NCBI RefSeq assembly: GCF_000003815.2
Contig: NC_049995.1
Coordinates: forward strand, 6,803,755-6,867,754
Origin: Branchiostoma floridae
Lineage: Eukaryota > Chordata > Leptocardii > Amphioxiformes > Branchiostomatidae
DNA length: 64,000 nucleotides
Direction: 5' to 3'
Shown piece after piece: positions 1 to 12,300 of this stretch; positions within the stretch are counted from its first letter, which is position 1, and each line of letters starts with the position of its first letter. Made by a program: the position numbers and the translations under genes. A model generated the notes under the pieces. The model was not told the DNA's origin. It did no database searches and saw only the letters and a program-made list of their open reading frames with translations.

Positions 1-469
1 GATCTAACAACATAATCAGCCATGATGTTCATACAATTATATCGGGTCAAAATAGATTGAGCATGGTGATGAACGGAAATGACAATCTTAGTGAGTTTTT
101 CTACATTTGGTAAACTATACTTTTAGAAAGATTAGGCTTAACCTTATAAAACTTTGCCAGTGTATTTCGTGCAATTATCCGAATGGTTCAACAAAGCGAA
201 GTTATTTAGCTGGACCGCACCACCATGGGGGTAATTTCGTGCAATTGATAAAAGTGTGCTGGCTTCTACTGTATATGGAAGAAATTTTGTCAGCAAAATG
301 GTCGAAAAAGAACAAAAGGGTGAACGAAGTAAAACAGTATACAATACGAAAGTGTGCAGATGTACCTTCTCGTTCCCGTCTTCGTCGCCTACTATACCAA
401 CCACCCATGTTCTTTTACCTGGAAAAATATAAAGTTTAGGTCTTAAAACAAACAACGCAGAGAGCAATG

Positions 470-840
470 CAAACACACACACATACACACACACATACAT
501 ACACACATACACACACACATACATACACACATACACACACACAAACACGCACACAAACAAACACACACATGCACACACACACACACACATATGCACATAC
601 AAACATGCACACACAAACACGCACACACACACAACACATGCACACACACATGCACATGCACAAACACACATGCACACATACACACACACAGACACACACA
701 CATACATACATACACATGCACACACAAACACACACAAAGACACACACACACACATGCACCACACATACACACACATACACACATACAAACACACACATAC
801 ACACAAACACTCATGCACACACACAGACACACACACAACA
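470..840. repeat. (CA)n microsatellite with TA and GC interruptions
   Basis: About 370 bp of almost pure acac with interspersed atac, gcac and aaac. It creates long artificial open frames on both strands. Confidence 0.97.
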
Positions 841-1182
841 AATGCATGTACCCTGCCGTTACATCACATGACCTTGCATGCGTCACATAGTTTTGGAGTT
901 ACAGATGCTGATCGCTGCATGTGAACTAATTCAAAATGTTGTATTCTACGACAAGTGATTCGAGATTCATGTACAAAACTTGCGTCAACTCATAAACTTA
1001 ACTGTATTATAGGTGTAATAAAATTATTAACGGCCTACCCTAACCAAAGCCATATATAAAAGGCAGGTACCAAAGTTTTACTAAGTGTGATGTCCCTTAG
1101 GGGTGCAAACAAACAAACACAACCATCATGAAACATCACTCAAACAAGTATGGTGGCAGAGATCTAGATTACAATGACCCAA

Positions 1183-1544
1183 GGCCACACCAATTTAATT
1201 TCTTGGTTCACGGATTTTTTCATAAAAAATATGGAGCGAGAGGGCGAAATAAAAATAAAAATTGTAAAATGGTTGGGGTAAAGGTAACGGCTAATCCAAA
1301 ACATAAAGAAAAAAAGTTTTCAGCTTGAAAAAAGTACAAAAACACTATTTTTGTACAGTAACAGCACCTGTACCCACACTTTAAGGAGCTTATAATATAA
1401 AGGCCAATTTGCTACACCAGAAAGTTGGTGAATGGTTTCATTAATGGTGAGAATCTGCTGAGTAGTAATTTTTTTTATTATTTTTTTTTTCCAAAAAATA
1501 GGAGCGAGCGAATCCGTGAACCAAGAAATTAAATCGGTGTGGCC
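1183..1544. mobile_element. MITE-like element with long terminal inverted repeats
   Basis: ggccacaccaatttaatttc at 1183 continues into ttggttcacggatt. The other end, near 1510-1544, carries the reverse complement (aatccgtgaaccaagaaatt, then aatcggtgtggcc). The arms are about 35 bp and nearly perfect, with about 290 bp between them and no coding capacity. Class unknown. Confidence 0.75.
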
Positions 1545-2840
1545 CAAGAGAAAAGTTTAAAGTATTTCACTCTTGCAGAACAGAACTCCCAACCCCAGAC
1601 TAGCTTGCCACTGACTCCCATCCTTGCTCAGGAATCTGTGCAGACGTTCCATGGGTCAGTGGGCTTCAGACTGTGTTAACCATTGTAGTATCCATTGGTT
1701 AACTCACCTTTGACTGGAATACCTTGAATTGAACGTAGGTGAAAAGTTTATCAATGGCGGAGTGGTGTCAGGTGTCAACACACCTGTATCCAAAAATGGC
1801 GGACCTGTCGAGAAAAGCGGAACTTATATGAACTCTGAATATCTCCACTGATTTGCTTTCAAAACGCGATTTCTTTTTCGAAAGAACTATGTATCATATA
1901 GTCTTTGAATACTATTTAGCAAATGAGTCATGAGCTGTCATTTGATTACAATCATGACCAGAATACTGGACGGTTGTTCAAAACATATTCATGCTATTTA
2001 CAATGACGCTATTTACACAAAACAAAGGAAGTAAAGTCTGTTGCACTACTGTGTATGAAATTGTGTCCCTTCCATATCAATGCTAAATCCTTATTTCTTG
2101 ACCTTGATCATTACAATAGGGATACCACGTATGGACTCGTACAAAAAATCCCGCAGGTTACATAAGAACTTGCGAGGCATAAGACACACCATGGAGGTTG
2201 AAAAGCTCCTTGGACACACGGAAGCAAACTTTGACAGAAAAGTCTGTAACTTTACCTGTAAAATGAGCAGCAACGAGAGAAAAACAGCCTAAAGGTTCGC
2301 CTTAGTCCGTGGTCTCCGATACGTTAGTTTAAGTTCATTGAAATTATTCCAACTGACCGTTGAAAGAAGTATTGCTGAAGATTGGCGTGTTTGGTAGTAC
2401 TAGTACACATGTACATGTAAGTGCACATAGCAAGTTGTCACGTAAGCCTCGGTGACGAAGTAATGAAGCGTGAAGTAAATACGTACAGGGCCGGAAATAC
2501 CCGGTTTCCTGGTTGCATTGCGCTACCATATTTCTTTTAGAATATAGTATTCACAGACTTAGTCTTGGCCATTATTTCATTTTAACAACATGTATTTTTC
2601 AATTTTCTTCTATTGTCAATTGACTATGTAGCAACATAAGTAAATTGGCAAGTTTCGTCGCTTTTTGTCGCCGTCTGTTTGGTATACCGTAAAGTTGGTT
2701 TTACTCGCGATTATCGCTACAGTATTAGTCGAATACACGGTATGACGTCACACTTGTACTCTCGAATAAGATAATTTTCACGTGCATGTACATATGGACG
2801 ATGTGCTATGGGGCAAGGTGCTAATATTTCTAGCATTAAT
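1545..2840. other. Intergenic flank, no gene seen
   Basis: No exon with a recognisable product. A perfect CRE palindrome TGACGTCA lies at 2743-2750, and this part is richer in CpG than its surroundings. Confidence 0.4.
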
Positions 2841-3110
2841 CGTTATGAAGGCGCATACTACTTAAGCGTTAATGACCCGCCCCGAGGTGTATATGGTGTC
2901 ATAACGGCTGGTCCTTTGCTATAACCACTGAATGAAACCAACGTGTGAGCGAAGCATGAATCGACACCGGTGCCGGGTGTCGATTCATTCTGACCAATCA
3001 GATGAGCGATACACACCGGCCTGGCCGGAATCTAAGTGTTACGGCGTCATAACCAACGTGGAACGGGGCCTTCTGATTGGTCCGCGGCGCCTGGTCATAT
3101 GATAATAGTA
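2840..3110. repeat. GC-rich foldback segment
   Basis: It contains a hairpin at 2957-2987 (arms tgaatcgacacc and ggtgtcgattca) and a wider inverted pair, accaatcaga near 2992 and tctgattggt near 3072. Gtcataac motifs lie further out. This looks like a small palindromic element, but the ends are not fixed. Confidence 0.4.
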
Positions 3111-3129
3111 TTCAGCGATCCTTGATGCA

Positions 3130-6100
3130 GACTTCTATTTTACAAGACTAATCTATCTATCTATTTAAATGTATATAAACTCTTGCAAAACTAAAAAAAA
3201 ACACAACTGTCGTACATATTCTGGACGTACTTAATTAAATAGAGAAACAAGAATGCAAAAACTAGGCCAGACGCAGGTGTAGTTAGGATGATTTTTTTTA
3301 GTTCTTTGGGAGTAAAGAGAAAGAGCAGAGCAACAATATACAGCCATGAGCGAGATTTCCACCTACTCTGATTGTTCCATCCTTACAAATAGCTACTAAG
3401 TAACACTAAACATGCTACAAAAATTTGGTCAAAGTTTATAATAAGTTTTCACAAAAAAATCAGCACACAACTATCACGCACATTTCAGTGAAAATTCCAG
3501 GGAGCTGATGAGAGTTATCTACAAGACAATGGCTTTTATAATAGGCATATGAAATAGTAACACCAAGTTCCTATACTTTTGTATTGGCAAGAACAGCTAC
3601 AATATATATCATAGCAAAGTTGCTATACTGGTATTACCAATTTTGTAAATATGATCATTTAATACAATTATGATATTCATATCAAATGCATATATCTAGA
3701 TCCAAGGCATATACTGTTACACTGTTTCCGGTGGAATTTCTACTGAAATGCGGTAACCATTTGTGTAAAACTTTACATTATAAGATATAATTACATTAGA
3801 CAACTCACTTGTTACACCTGTATATATCGCACAAAGTGTCAGACTGTACAGTGATCTTTGCTGCCAAAAATCGTCAACCAGAGCTCCACATACATGTATA
3901 GCCAAAAAATAGCTCTTCTTACAATATCAAGTTCTCTTAAAAGTATTTCTGTATCGTTGCCATGTAGTAAAGAGTTTATAATTGGCTAGCATAACCCACT
4001 GTGTTGACTTACATGTATAAAACTTAAAACCACCTTACTCTATTTATCGAGACGAGTCCACTATGAAAACTGTATACTACCAACCGTACACTATTGAGCA
4101 GTGAAAAATTCTTATTTCGTTACTATTGAAATGTGGTATTGAAGACAAGTAATTGAAGGTACACTTCTATTGGCTGTACCGTCACCAGTACAGTACAGAG
4201 TATATAGTTCCTTTACAAAATTGTAACTTTGCACCATTAGTATATATCTGCAAGATTTAAAAATGCTGTCTTTATTGTCACCTATAGTAACCGGAAATGG
4301 TATCTCCCACACGACCTCGCTACAGTGGTACAAGCACTACTTGGGAAATACCATTTCGTATTTGGGGGGTAGTAATCGTCTCATCGTGAGACGGGTGTAA
4401 AAATGTACACTCAGCCATTTATACAATTATGGGAAATGATGTACAAAAAACAGCACTCGTGTTCAAAGTCATACAGTAAGTAAACTTGAAATAGGCCCAG
4501 ATGTTGACTATACACACTGAATAACTGTTTTCGGGGAGTTCATTTGAAAAATATATGAGTAAAAATCATTTTCACCCATTTTGATATCAAGGTGAAGATA
4601 TTTTTCAAAATGCCAACACGACTGCTCTATGAGAGCCCATTCTAATGAAGCTAAGGTTTAAATTTTCGACATGAAATTTGGCCTACATGTACAACACCAC
4701 AGTACTGTGGACTTACATGTATATGATAGGAATATGGTATGTTTCTAGGGCGATCACACAATTTCTGTTCCTGACATTAATGTTTTCAAGTGTGCGATCA
4801 CTTCACTAAAATGGCGAGAAGTTAGCAAAGTTAAAATAACCCCATTCGTTACTGTACAACCTTGCTCAGACATATCCCCGTTGACCAAAACTTGACTACA
4901 GGACATTTTTTTTTGCCTCTGACTTCATGATTGTCATGTAGATCCCAGTTTCCAGTCATTTCGAAAGTCCACAATTTGGTTGCAAATTCATTAATTTTGT
5001 AGGATGCTGCCTAAGTATACATGATTCGTTCCATTGGGTCTGTATTTACATTACAATGAAAGTCTGTCCACGCTAAGAGCTAAAGTACACTACACTCCTG
5101 TCTACATACATAATCGACCATCTCCACTCAGTGCATTTACAATCGTGACATGACCTCTTTTGGCCGTTCATTTATCGCATTCGAACCAAAAGAAAACTTA
5201 AAAAAGGCTTAGTATGTGCTTTTTACAAACTTTCGTGTACCGTCATATTATTCTTGCCCGAATTCTGTGCAATTTTTTTATACAAGGTGCAAACGAGAAC
5301 TTTAAAAATGTTGATCATAAAATAATGGTAACGGAATATAACAATTTCTTAAGTCTGATTTAGGTAATGACGTTTTATGTCCTAGCCCTACGTTTTCAGC
5401 TCACTTCGAAGCAAAACATTTAATTACTAGCGTATCAACAATGAAAAAGGCGACAAATCTAACTGTAACAATAAACCACTTATTTGCAATTGCTAATAAT
5501 GATCACAGTAAAACAAATTATCACTGTTGGTTAAGAGCTTGAACAAACGAAATTTGAGAGAAGATCGAATATAGCCAGTCGATATTCCGTACAGCAAATC
5601 CACACAACAAATACTATGATTCCTGTTTAAAAAGTCTAAAATCTATGTTTAAAAAATGACAGCACAATACATCTAATTGAAAAGAAGCTATAAAAATGAG
5701 ACAATAATCTATCAAAAGTAGGACATATAGGATGAACATGTTAAAACTCCCAACATATCAACATCAAATTCAAAAGCAAATGCATTTACAAAGAATTGTG
5801 AAGTATTATACAGAGGTGAATTGAGGTAATAATGTTAGTATGATGAAGATGAAAATTAAAAGAAAAAGTACAAAAAATCAAATTAAGAACTCTTTGAGCC
5901 CTTGATGAAATATTTGCTCTATCCTTCAATACAGAAAACTGCACCCAATCATTTATGTCACCTTTTTATACATCATTCATAAGACAATGGACCTACAATA
6001 AATCGTTTCTGTCAAAATGTGACCAATAAAAGAGTAACGAGAAACTGGCCAGTCTCTATACAAAAATCTAACCAGGAAGAATCAAGGGAAAAAAATGATA

Positions 6101-6247
6101 TTCAGCAGTTTTAAAAGTTGTCTTAAAAAGACAAAAAGTTCAAGACAAATATGGAGGAAGAAGGAAAAGTTAAGGAGTTGATTTTGTCTGTCTTGAGCTG
6201 CCATTGTCTTATGAATGTCTTAACTACAGGAGACTATAGTTTATGTC
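3130..6247 (-). other. AT-rich region after the stop: likely 3' UTR plus flank
   Basis: There is no coding exon or strong repeat here. The region is AT-rich and non-palindromic, as expected of a long 3' UTR. The UTR boundary cannot be set from sequence. Confidence 0.4.
4271..4276 (-). promoter_or_regulatory. Candidate SCRIB poly(A) signal AATAAA
   Basis: It reads tttatt on the plus strand, so AATAAA on the transcript strand, about 2 kb after the stop. It is the only AATAAA I found between 3130 and the stop on that strand. Variant signals such as ATTAAA occur near 5419 and 3656, so the true site is unsettled. Confidence 0.25.
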
Positions 6248-6349
6248 TCATGACGTCTGTTCGATGTATTTCCCCTCTGACGGACTACTGTTGTCTCCAT
6301 TGGCATGTTGACTACTGTAGTTGCCATAGGAACCAGTGTATGACGAGGA
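6248..6349 (-). CDS. SCRIB: SCRIB exon: last coding exon and stop
   Basis: It follows a ttgttttgcag acceptor and encodes SSSYTGSYGNYSSQHANGDN then SSPSEGKYIEQTS and TGA at 6248-6250. The C-terminus ends in Ser, so it is not a classical PDZ ligand. Confidence 0.85.
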   Translation of the reverse strand, partial: SSSYTGSYGNYSSQHANGDNSSPSEGKYIEQTS

Positions 6350-9300
6350 CTGCAAAACAACAGAAAAAAAACAGGCAAAGATTAATACACAGCCAGAAAT
6401 AACACGATGGAAAAACAAAATGATATTCAATTTCATATCTTGCACTAAGTAACTATGACGTACATCAAAGAAAAACATGACCATTGACAAAATGTCTACA
6501 TCGACACTATTCTTTCCTTTTAGCTTCGGTTTGTATATTTTGAGATTTGAGTAGAACAAACCATATACAAATATCTATTCCCATTTTCAAGGGCTAGCAA
6601 CCCTTCACTCAATACATGTACCCAAGGAGCTATAAAAGCTCCTTGATGTACCTCAAAAAATTGTAAAACAGACAAGTTAAGGAAAGTTGCCGCCCTACGC
6701 TGTATTGCTGGTTTGAATGACAGGGACCAAACAAACAAACAAATAAACAAATAAACAAACAAACATCACCACCTGTGATGATGCAGGAGAATCTTGTGAG
6801 TTGTCGTTAGCGTCTATGGACACATTTCCATTGTCTTCTGTACATGTGGAGAGAGAACAATCACAAGCAACAATCAAAGCACTGAGACCAAAAGTTTAGT
6901 AATATTTCTTAAAGTTATTACAGTAAACTGTAAATGCATCTAAGTTTGCGGGGATTTAATTTCGTCGCAGCGGGGTAATGGAGTGTTCACGGTGGTTTTG
7001 AATTCGCGGTAGTGCCATCCCGCGAACTTATTTACAATACTGTACTGTAGTCGCACACTGTATAATGAAAATTCGCAGCGGTTTTAAGTTCGTGGTTCAG
7101 CAGCAAATGCTAATAAACCACCACTAAAGTTTCTGCGTTTACAGTAATTTAAAATTTCTTTTGTTTCAAATACATACAAATAATAAACTGCAGCAGCAAA
7201 ACTACATGAATGAGCCATAATTATAAATGTTCTGTGTTTTTTAAGTTTGGATGTTGTCTCTGACTTTTGACCTATGACCTATGACCTTACCATGTGATGA
7301 CCTGTCTGGCACAGTTTTAGGGGTGGGGCTCTCTGCAAGCCTCTCCAGCGAGCCTTTGACCTTCATCTCCTTGACCTTGGCAATGACCATCTGTGCTTTC
7401 AGGGCGTCCTCTTCAAGGGACTTCATTCTGTAAATGCAAGGGGGAGGGGGGCGGAGAGAAATGTTTGAGTAATGATACAAAATGAGAGGTGAGAACCAAA
7501 GACGGTCTGTACTGCAATAGTGGAAGCTTGAAACATTGACTCTCATAAAAATAAACCTAGAACATTCACAAGATTATATTCCAGCATGGTTAAAGCAGAC
7601 GTGGTGTAAGTTATTGTGCAAGTACAGCAAAATCATCTTCTTTGCAAATCATGCAAGCTCATCACCCATAATTTTTAATCTTTGCATTAATCTTTTGCCA
7701 AATCAATATATAACGTCCAGCAAAATAATAAAAAATGGGAAGATTTGCCAAAAAAAAAAAAACATCCAGCCATCTTCACTTTATTTATGAAAGTTAGCAT
7801 TCCCTGCTTGCATTTTCAAGAACTGAACTCAACCATGCATGTATCTTAATTATCACCAAGGGTTTAGGGGTTTGCTTATAGAAAAGGTCAAAGAGTATGA
7901 TTGCGAGGAATTTGAAAAGATTGTAAGACAAGGAAAAACAGACTGTCAGTTTAAGTAGACCAAGGAGGTTAAAATTGATTTAACCTCCTTGAGTAGACTG
8001 AGTATTTAGTAGATCTTTGAAACCTCTGTTCAAAGAATAATTTTTAATATTTTCTTTGCATACTGTACATTTTACATTATACATTTTGTAGCAAGAATTT
8101 TTCTAACCCCAACATTGCATCTTTGCATCGATTCATTCAATGTGAAAACTACTACATGTACATACATGCTTGAAGATAATGCATAAAGGTACACTTTTTG
8201 GCTATTAGTAACTTTCAGAATTGTCACCTAGACCTAAAATTGTGATACAACTGTTAAAAGCTAACAACTTAAACAAGTGTTTTCTTCATTTTTGAATCAG
8301 GTTCTTTACGATAGCATATTGTGTGCAGTGTGAAATGCCAGTGAAAACTTCAACACTTTCCCAATCTGCAGGAGAACCAGAAGTGGTGAGACAAGTGAGA
8401 GAACTCTGAACAGCAGTGAGAAAAGCAGTGAGAGATAGTACAGGGCTGTCCCCGGGACCCGTCCAAATCCGACAAAACATTTACTGTAATTCCTGATTTT
8501 TTCAATGTACTGTTATGTTCACGGTTTTCACTGTGACGACTATAACGTGAACTTATCATTACCGATAACAAATAAATCACAGCCTTTTTTAATGCGCACT
8601 TGTCTCGACAGTGAACATTAAGTTCCGAGAACATTTTAAATTTTCTCAGACCGTGAAAATTTGGTACCGTGAAGACAAAGTGAATTACAGTATCCCTTTG
8701 TCTCAAACTCTGAACTGATATGAAATTAATGAAAAAAACATTCTTTCCAAAGCTTAAAATGACAGATTTTAAACAATGAAAATCAATTAGGCTCCCAAGC
8801 AACAGTGGGACGGAAAAATTTGGAGACAGCCCTGAATAGGTAGTGAGCTGGAGGCAGGGATTGGCTAGATCAGCTCAAACTCACAACAACCCACCTAAAC
8901 CTGCTATTCATCAGAAAGTTAGTCCTGGTACGAGTGGGTGGAGAGTTAGTCAAGAGCTGATGTCAGTATTTTATATCTACATGTATTATTGTTGTTAAAG
9001 AGACAGCTAAATACATATTTTTAACACATTTGAACACATTCCGAGTTAGTATAATTAAATACATGTACAGTAACTTATAAATATAATACAATTTGTATAT
9101 GGTGGCACAGGACTAAGGCCTAAGTTGGTGTGAGCAATTCCATTCTAATGGCAAGGAATACTTGTTGCATTGAAACTTAATATCATATCATTACTTGATA
9201 GACATGAACAGGCATGAGACTAAGTTTAATACTTCACAAAATTATTGTACTTATTAATAAGTAGTTTTGAAAATGTTACAATATTTCACCTTTGATGTAT

Positions 9301-12300
9301 ATAATACCTTTGATGTATCAAATTTATGATCTGACTCTTAAAGTTGTTATACCTACTTAGTGTTTGAAAGAAAATATATTTTGTATATCATATTTACGAA
9401 AAATGTTAGAATCTTTCAACAAAATGTACTAAAACCTCTATACTATTGTGTTACATACACCATGTACAATTCCCAGCTGCACTTTTATTTCCTTAATATT
9501 GAGAGTACCCCCACCTTGCTTGTCTCCAGGCGGCTCTTTTCTCCGCCTGCCTGGCACGTTCCTCGGCCGGAGAGAGCGCCCGGTCAGGGTCAGAGGTCAC
9601 CGACTCAGGACTCATGGCCTTTAACCTCTCGTAGTAACGCTTCTCCGCCTTTGCTGTCCTGATGTCGGGAGGTGTGGGGGCGAGTGGGCTGGAATAAAAT
9701 AATCTTTACGTCAATCTCCAGTACTCTAGTTTTCTGTAAAGAGACACCAAAATTTTGGTTCTCCGTTTCGATAAGTGAAAGCCTGAACAGGAATATCTAC
9801 ATGTCAGGGCTCTAGCCAGGTCAAAATTTTTTTCCTTCAGCCAATTCCTATTGTCACGAAAACACTATTCGTGAGTTACAGAGACTGAACTGAGACCTTG
9901 AAAAACTGTTTTTTAATGAGATTATTGTATGCAAAAGGACGCCGACACACATTGTCAACAATCATAACAATAGCAAAACAAACAGTGTGTGCCTTTTAGG
10001 GCCGTGGACGATGTCCCCAAGCCGCCTGTAGCTTCCACCAAGGATTTTTGTCCGTCAACTCCAGACCTTTTAAAAAATTTATTCATTTTTTATCTTTTGA
10101 CCTTCCGGTCCAGTTTTTTCCTAAAAAATTCGAGAAGCAACAAATAAATTTGGTGTGGCCTAGTAGCAAATAAGAAAAGTAAAGGTCACATTGTACATAT
10201 AATTTGGATAGGGATAAGGGATTTTAGACATCTCCCCCACCTTGTGTTCGATCTTGACGTGGATGTTTCCTGTAAGGACAGGTCCCTGAAAGCCGAATCA
10301 TCCGAGGTGGTACTGGATGCTATGCTCATCCTGTTGAAAGACGAGCTGTCGTGGAATAAGGAGTCGTCCGTGATGTCAGGATAGTCCTCCTGATACTGGG
10401 CCATCAGCTCGTCTTGGGACATGGACAGCATTCTCTTCTCTAGAAAAGTGAGGAAAAAATTTAACCATCAATAATTGGAAGCACAACTTATCAACAAATA
10501 TCACAATCCCTTTCCACTGAGCAAGTACTGAAAAGTAAATGCAGAAACTTTCGCGGTGGTTTCATGTTCGTGGTTTTCGCAGTGGCCGCTTCACCGCGAA
10601 TTTAAAACCACCGCGAACATTTTTCCATAACAGTAAGAGACTACTGTGCATGGTACTACCGCGAAATTGAAACCACCGCGAAAAGTCCATTTTCCCGTCA
10701 CTGCGAAATTGAATCTCAGCGAACTTAAATGCATTTACAGTAACCATTGAGAAACTTTAATTTGTCATTATTAGTACCAATTTCATTGATGGAAGACATT
10801 TTGAAAGTTTTTTAAAGTTATGCTGTCTTAAACCTACCATACTTTTACAGCACTAAGTTATACAAATCCAGTTTTGGTCGCTCAGTGGTGTTAATCCAGT
10901 GGACCAGGCCTTACAAGTCTGCGTACAAAATACAGCTATCATAACAGTTATCAAGTGCTACGGAGACAACTTATCAAAGAAGCTCCCTAGTCCTCTGAAT
11001 ATCTAAAAAGGACGTCTAGTACCAGTATCTGGTGCATATCAAAAGCTGTTAGTCCTCTGAGGCTGTGTAAGATACAAACTACTATTCCTGTTTCCTTCCG
11101 ATTGATAAAAGCAACAGCCTCCTTTTTTTACAAAACAAAAGAACATGTCTGGTGTGACGTATTAGTAAACAACTTGTGACCACTCTATTGTCTTAGCAGG
11201 GCCAGCTGGTAAGGACACAATTGGTAGTCTTTGTATTTCAATCAGATGACTGATCAATACTTTCATTCAGAAACTTTGTGACTGTGACAGGTGGTGTTTG
11301 CATGTGTGTTGCATCAGCATGACACTGTTAAACACATACTAGTACTTCCAATGCTTAACCTAACTAGGTCACGCACCAGGAGGCCCAAATATGACTTTAA
11401 CCTTCATCTTCCCAAGACCAACCCACACCAGGCTTCTAGCTAGGATTTTATAATAGGGAGTCCAAACTTATTGGTGAGTCGCGGTAAGTGACTATTGAAG
11501 GGGGGGTCTGGGGGCATCCACCTTCCATGGTGCAGAGTTTTTGATGATTCCAAGTTAAAAAAGTGCATTCTTAGGTATCCCAAGAGGCAAAAATACTCTC
11601 AGTAGAAGACTGTGACCACAGATGACATGGTAGCATCCCTGGTCAATCAGAATTCCATGCTTGTCAGACGATTTTCTCCCCAATGTAAGGGCGTCCAGGA
11701 GCATAAAATTTCTTGTTATTCTAAGAAAAGTGCGTCCAGATAACGCATGCCTGGCTAAAAGCCTGACCCACACACATTATCCATCAACCTCCATTTTAAT
11801 GGAGGGAACAACACCTTAAATCTTTATGTTTCAGGTTGGACAAGTCCACTAGCCCTATTGTCCAGGCCAGGGCAAGTGAAAGTGCATGACCTACCCCACT
11901 TGCCTGATCGGGCAAGTAAGATTTTTCCATTGATTGAGTGCAATTTTGATATACTTGTTACTTTTCACAGTCATGGCATAAGGCAATGGTCAACAGAGAA
12001 CTCCATTGCTGGAAGTGAAAATACATACACAAGTAGCAGTGACATTTGAAATTTGGGCAAGTGAAAAATTGGTTCGGGCAAGTAAATCTTTTTATGTGCT
12101 TGCCTGATAGTGAATTTTATAAAACTTGTCCAACCCTGATGTTTGTTCACACAAAATATAACAAACTCACAGTCACCATGTATATGGTCAAAGTATGCTG
12201 TGTCAAGGTTAAAGTATTGTTTTTAATTTCATAAAGAATTGCAAAGTAAGTTTTTATATGTTACCTTCTTCAGCCTTCAGGTTGGCAAGGTCGTCATTAC

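Noticed and set aside
470-840. Long open frames on both strands across the (CA)n tract
   Set aside because: They are pure dinucleotide-repeat translations (Cys/Val or Thr/His) with no splice or codon signal.
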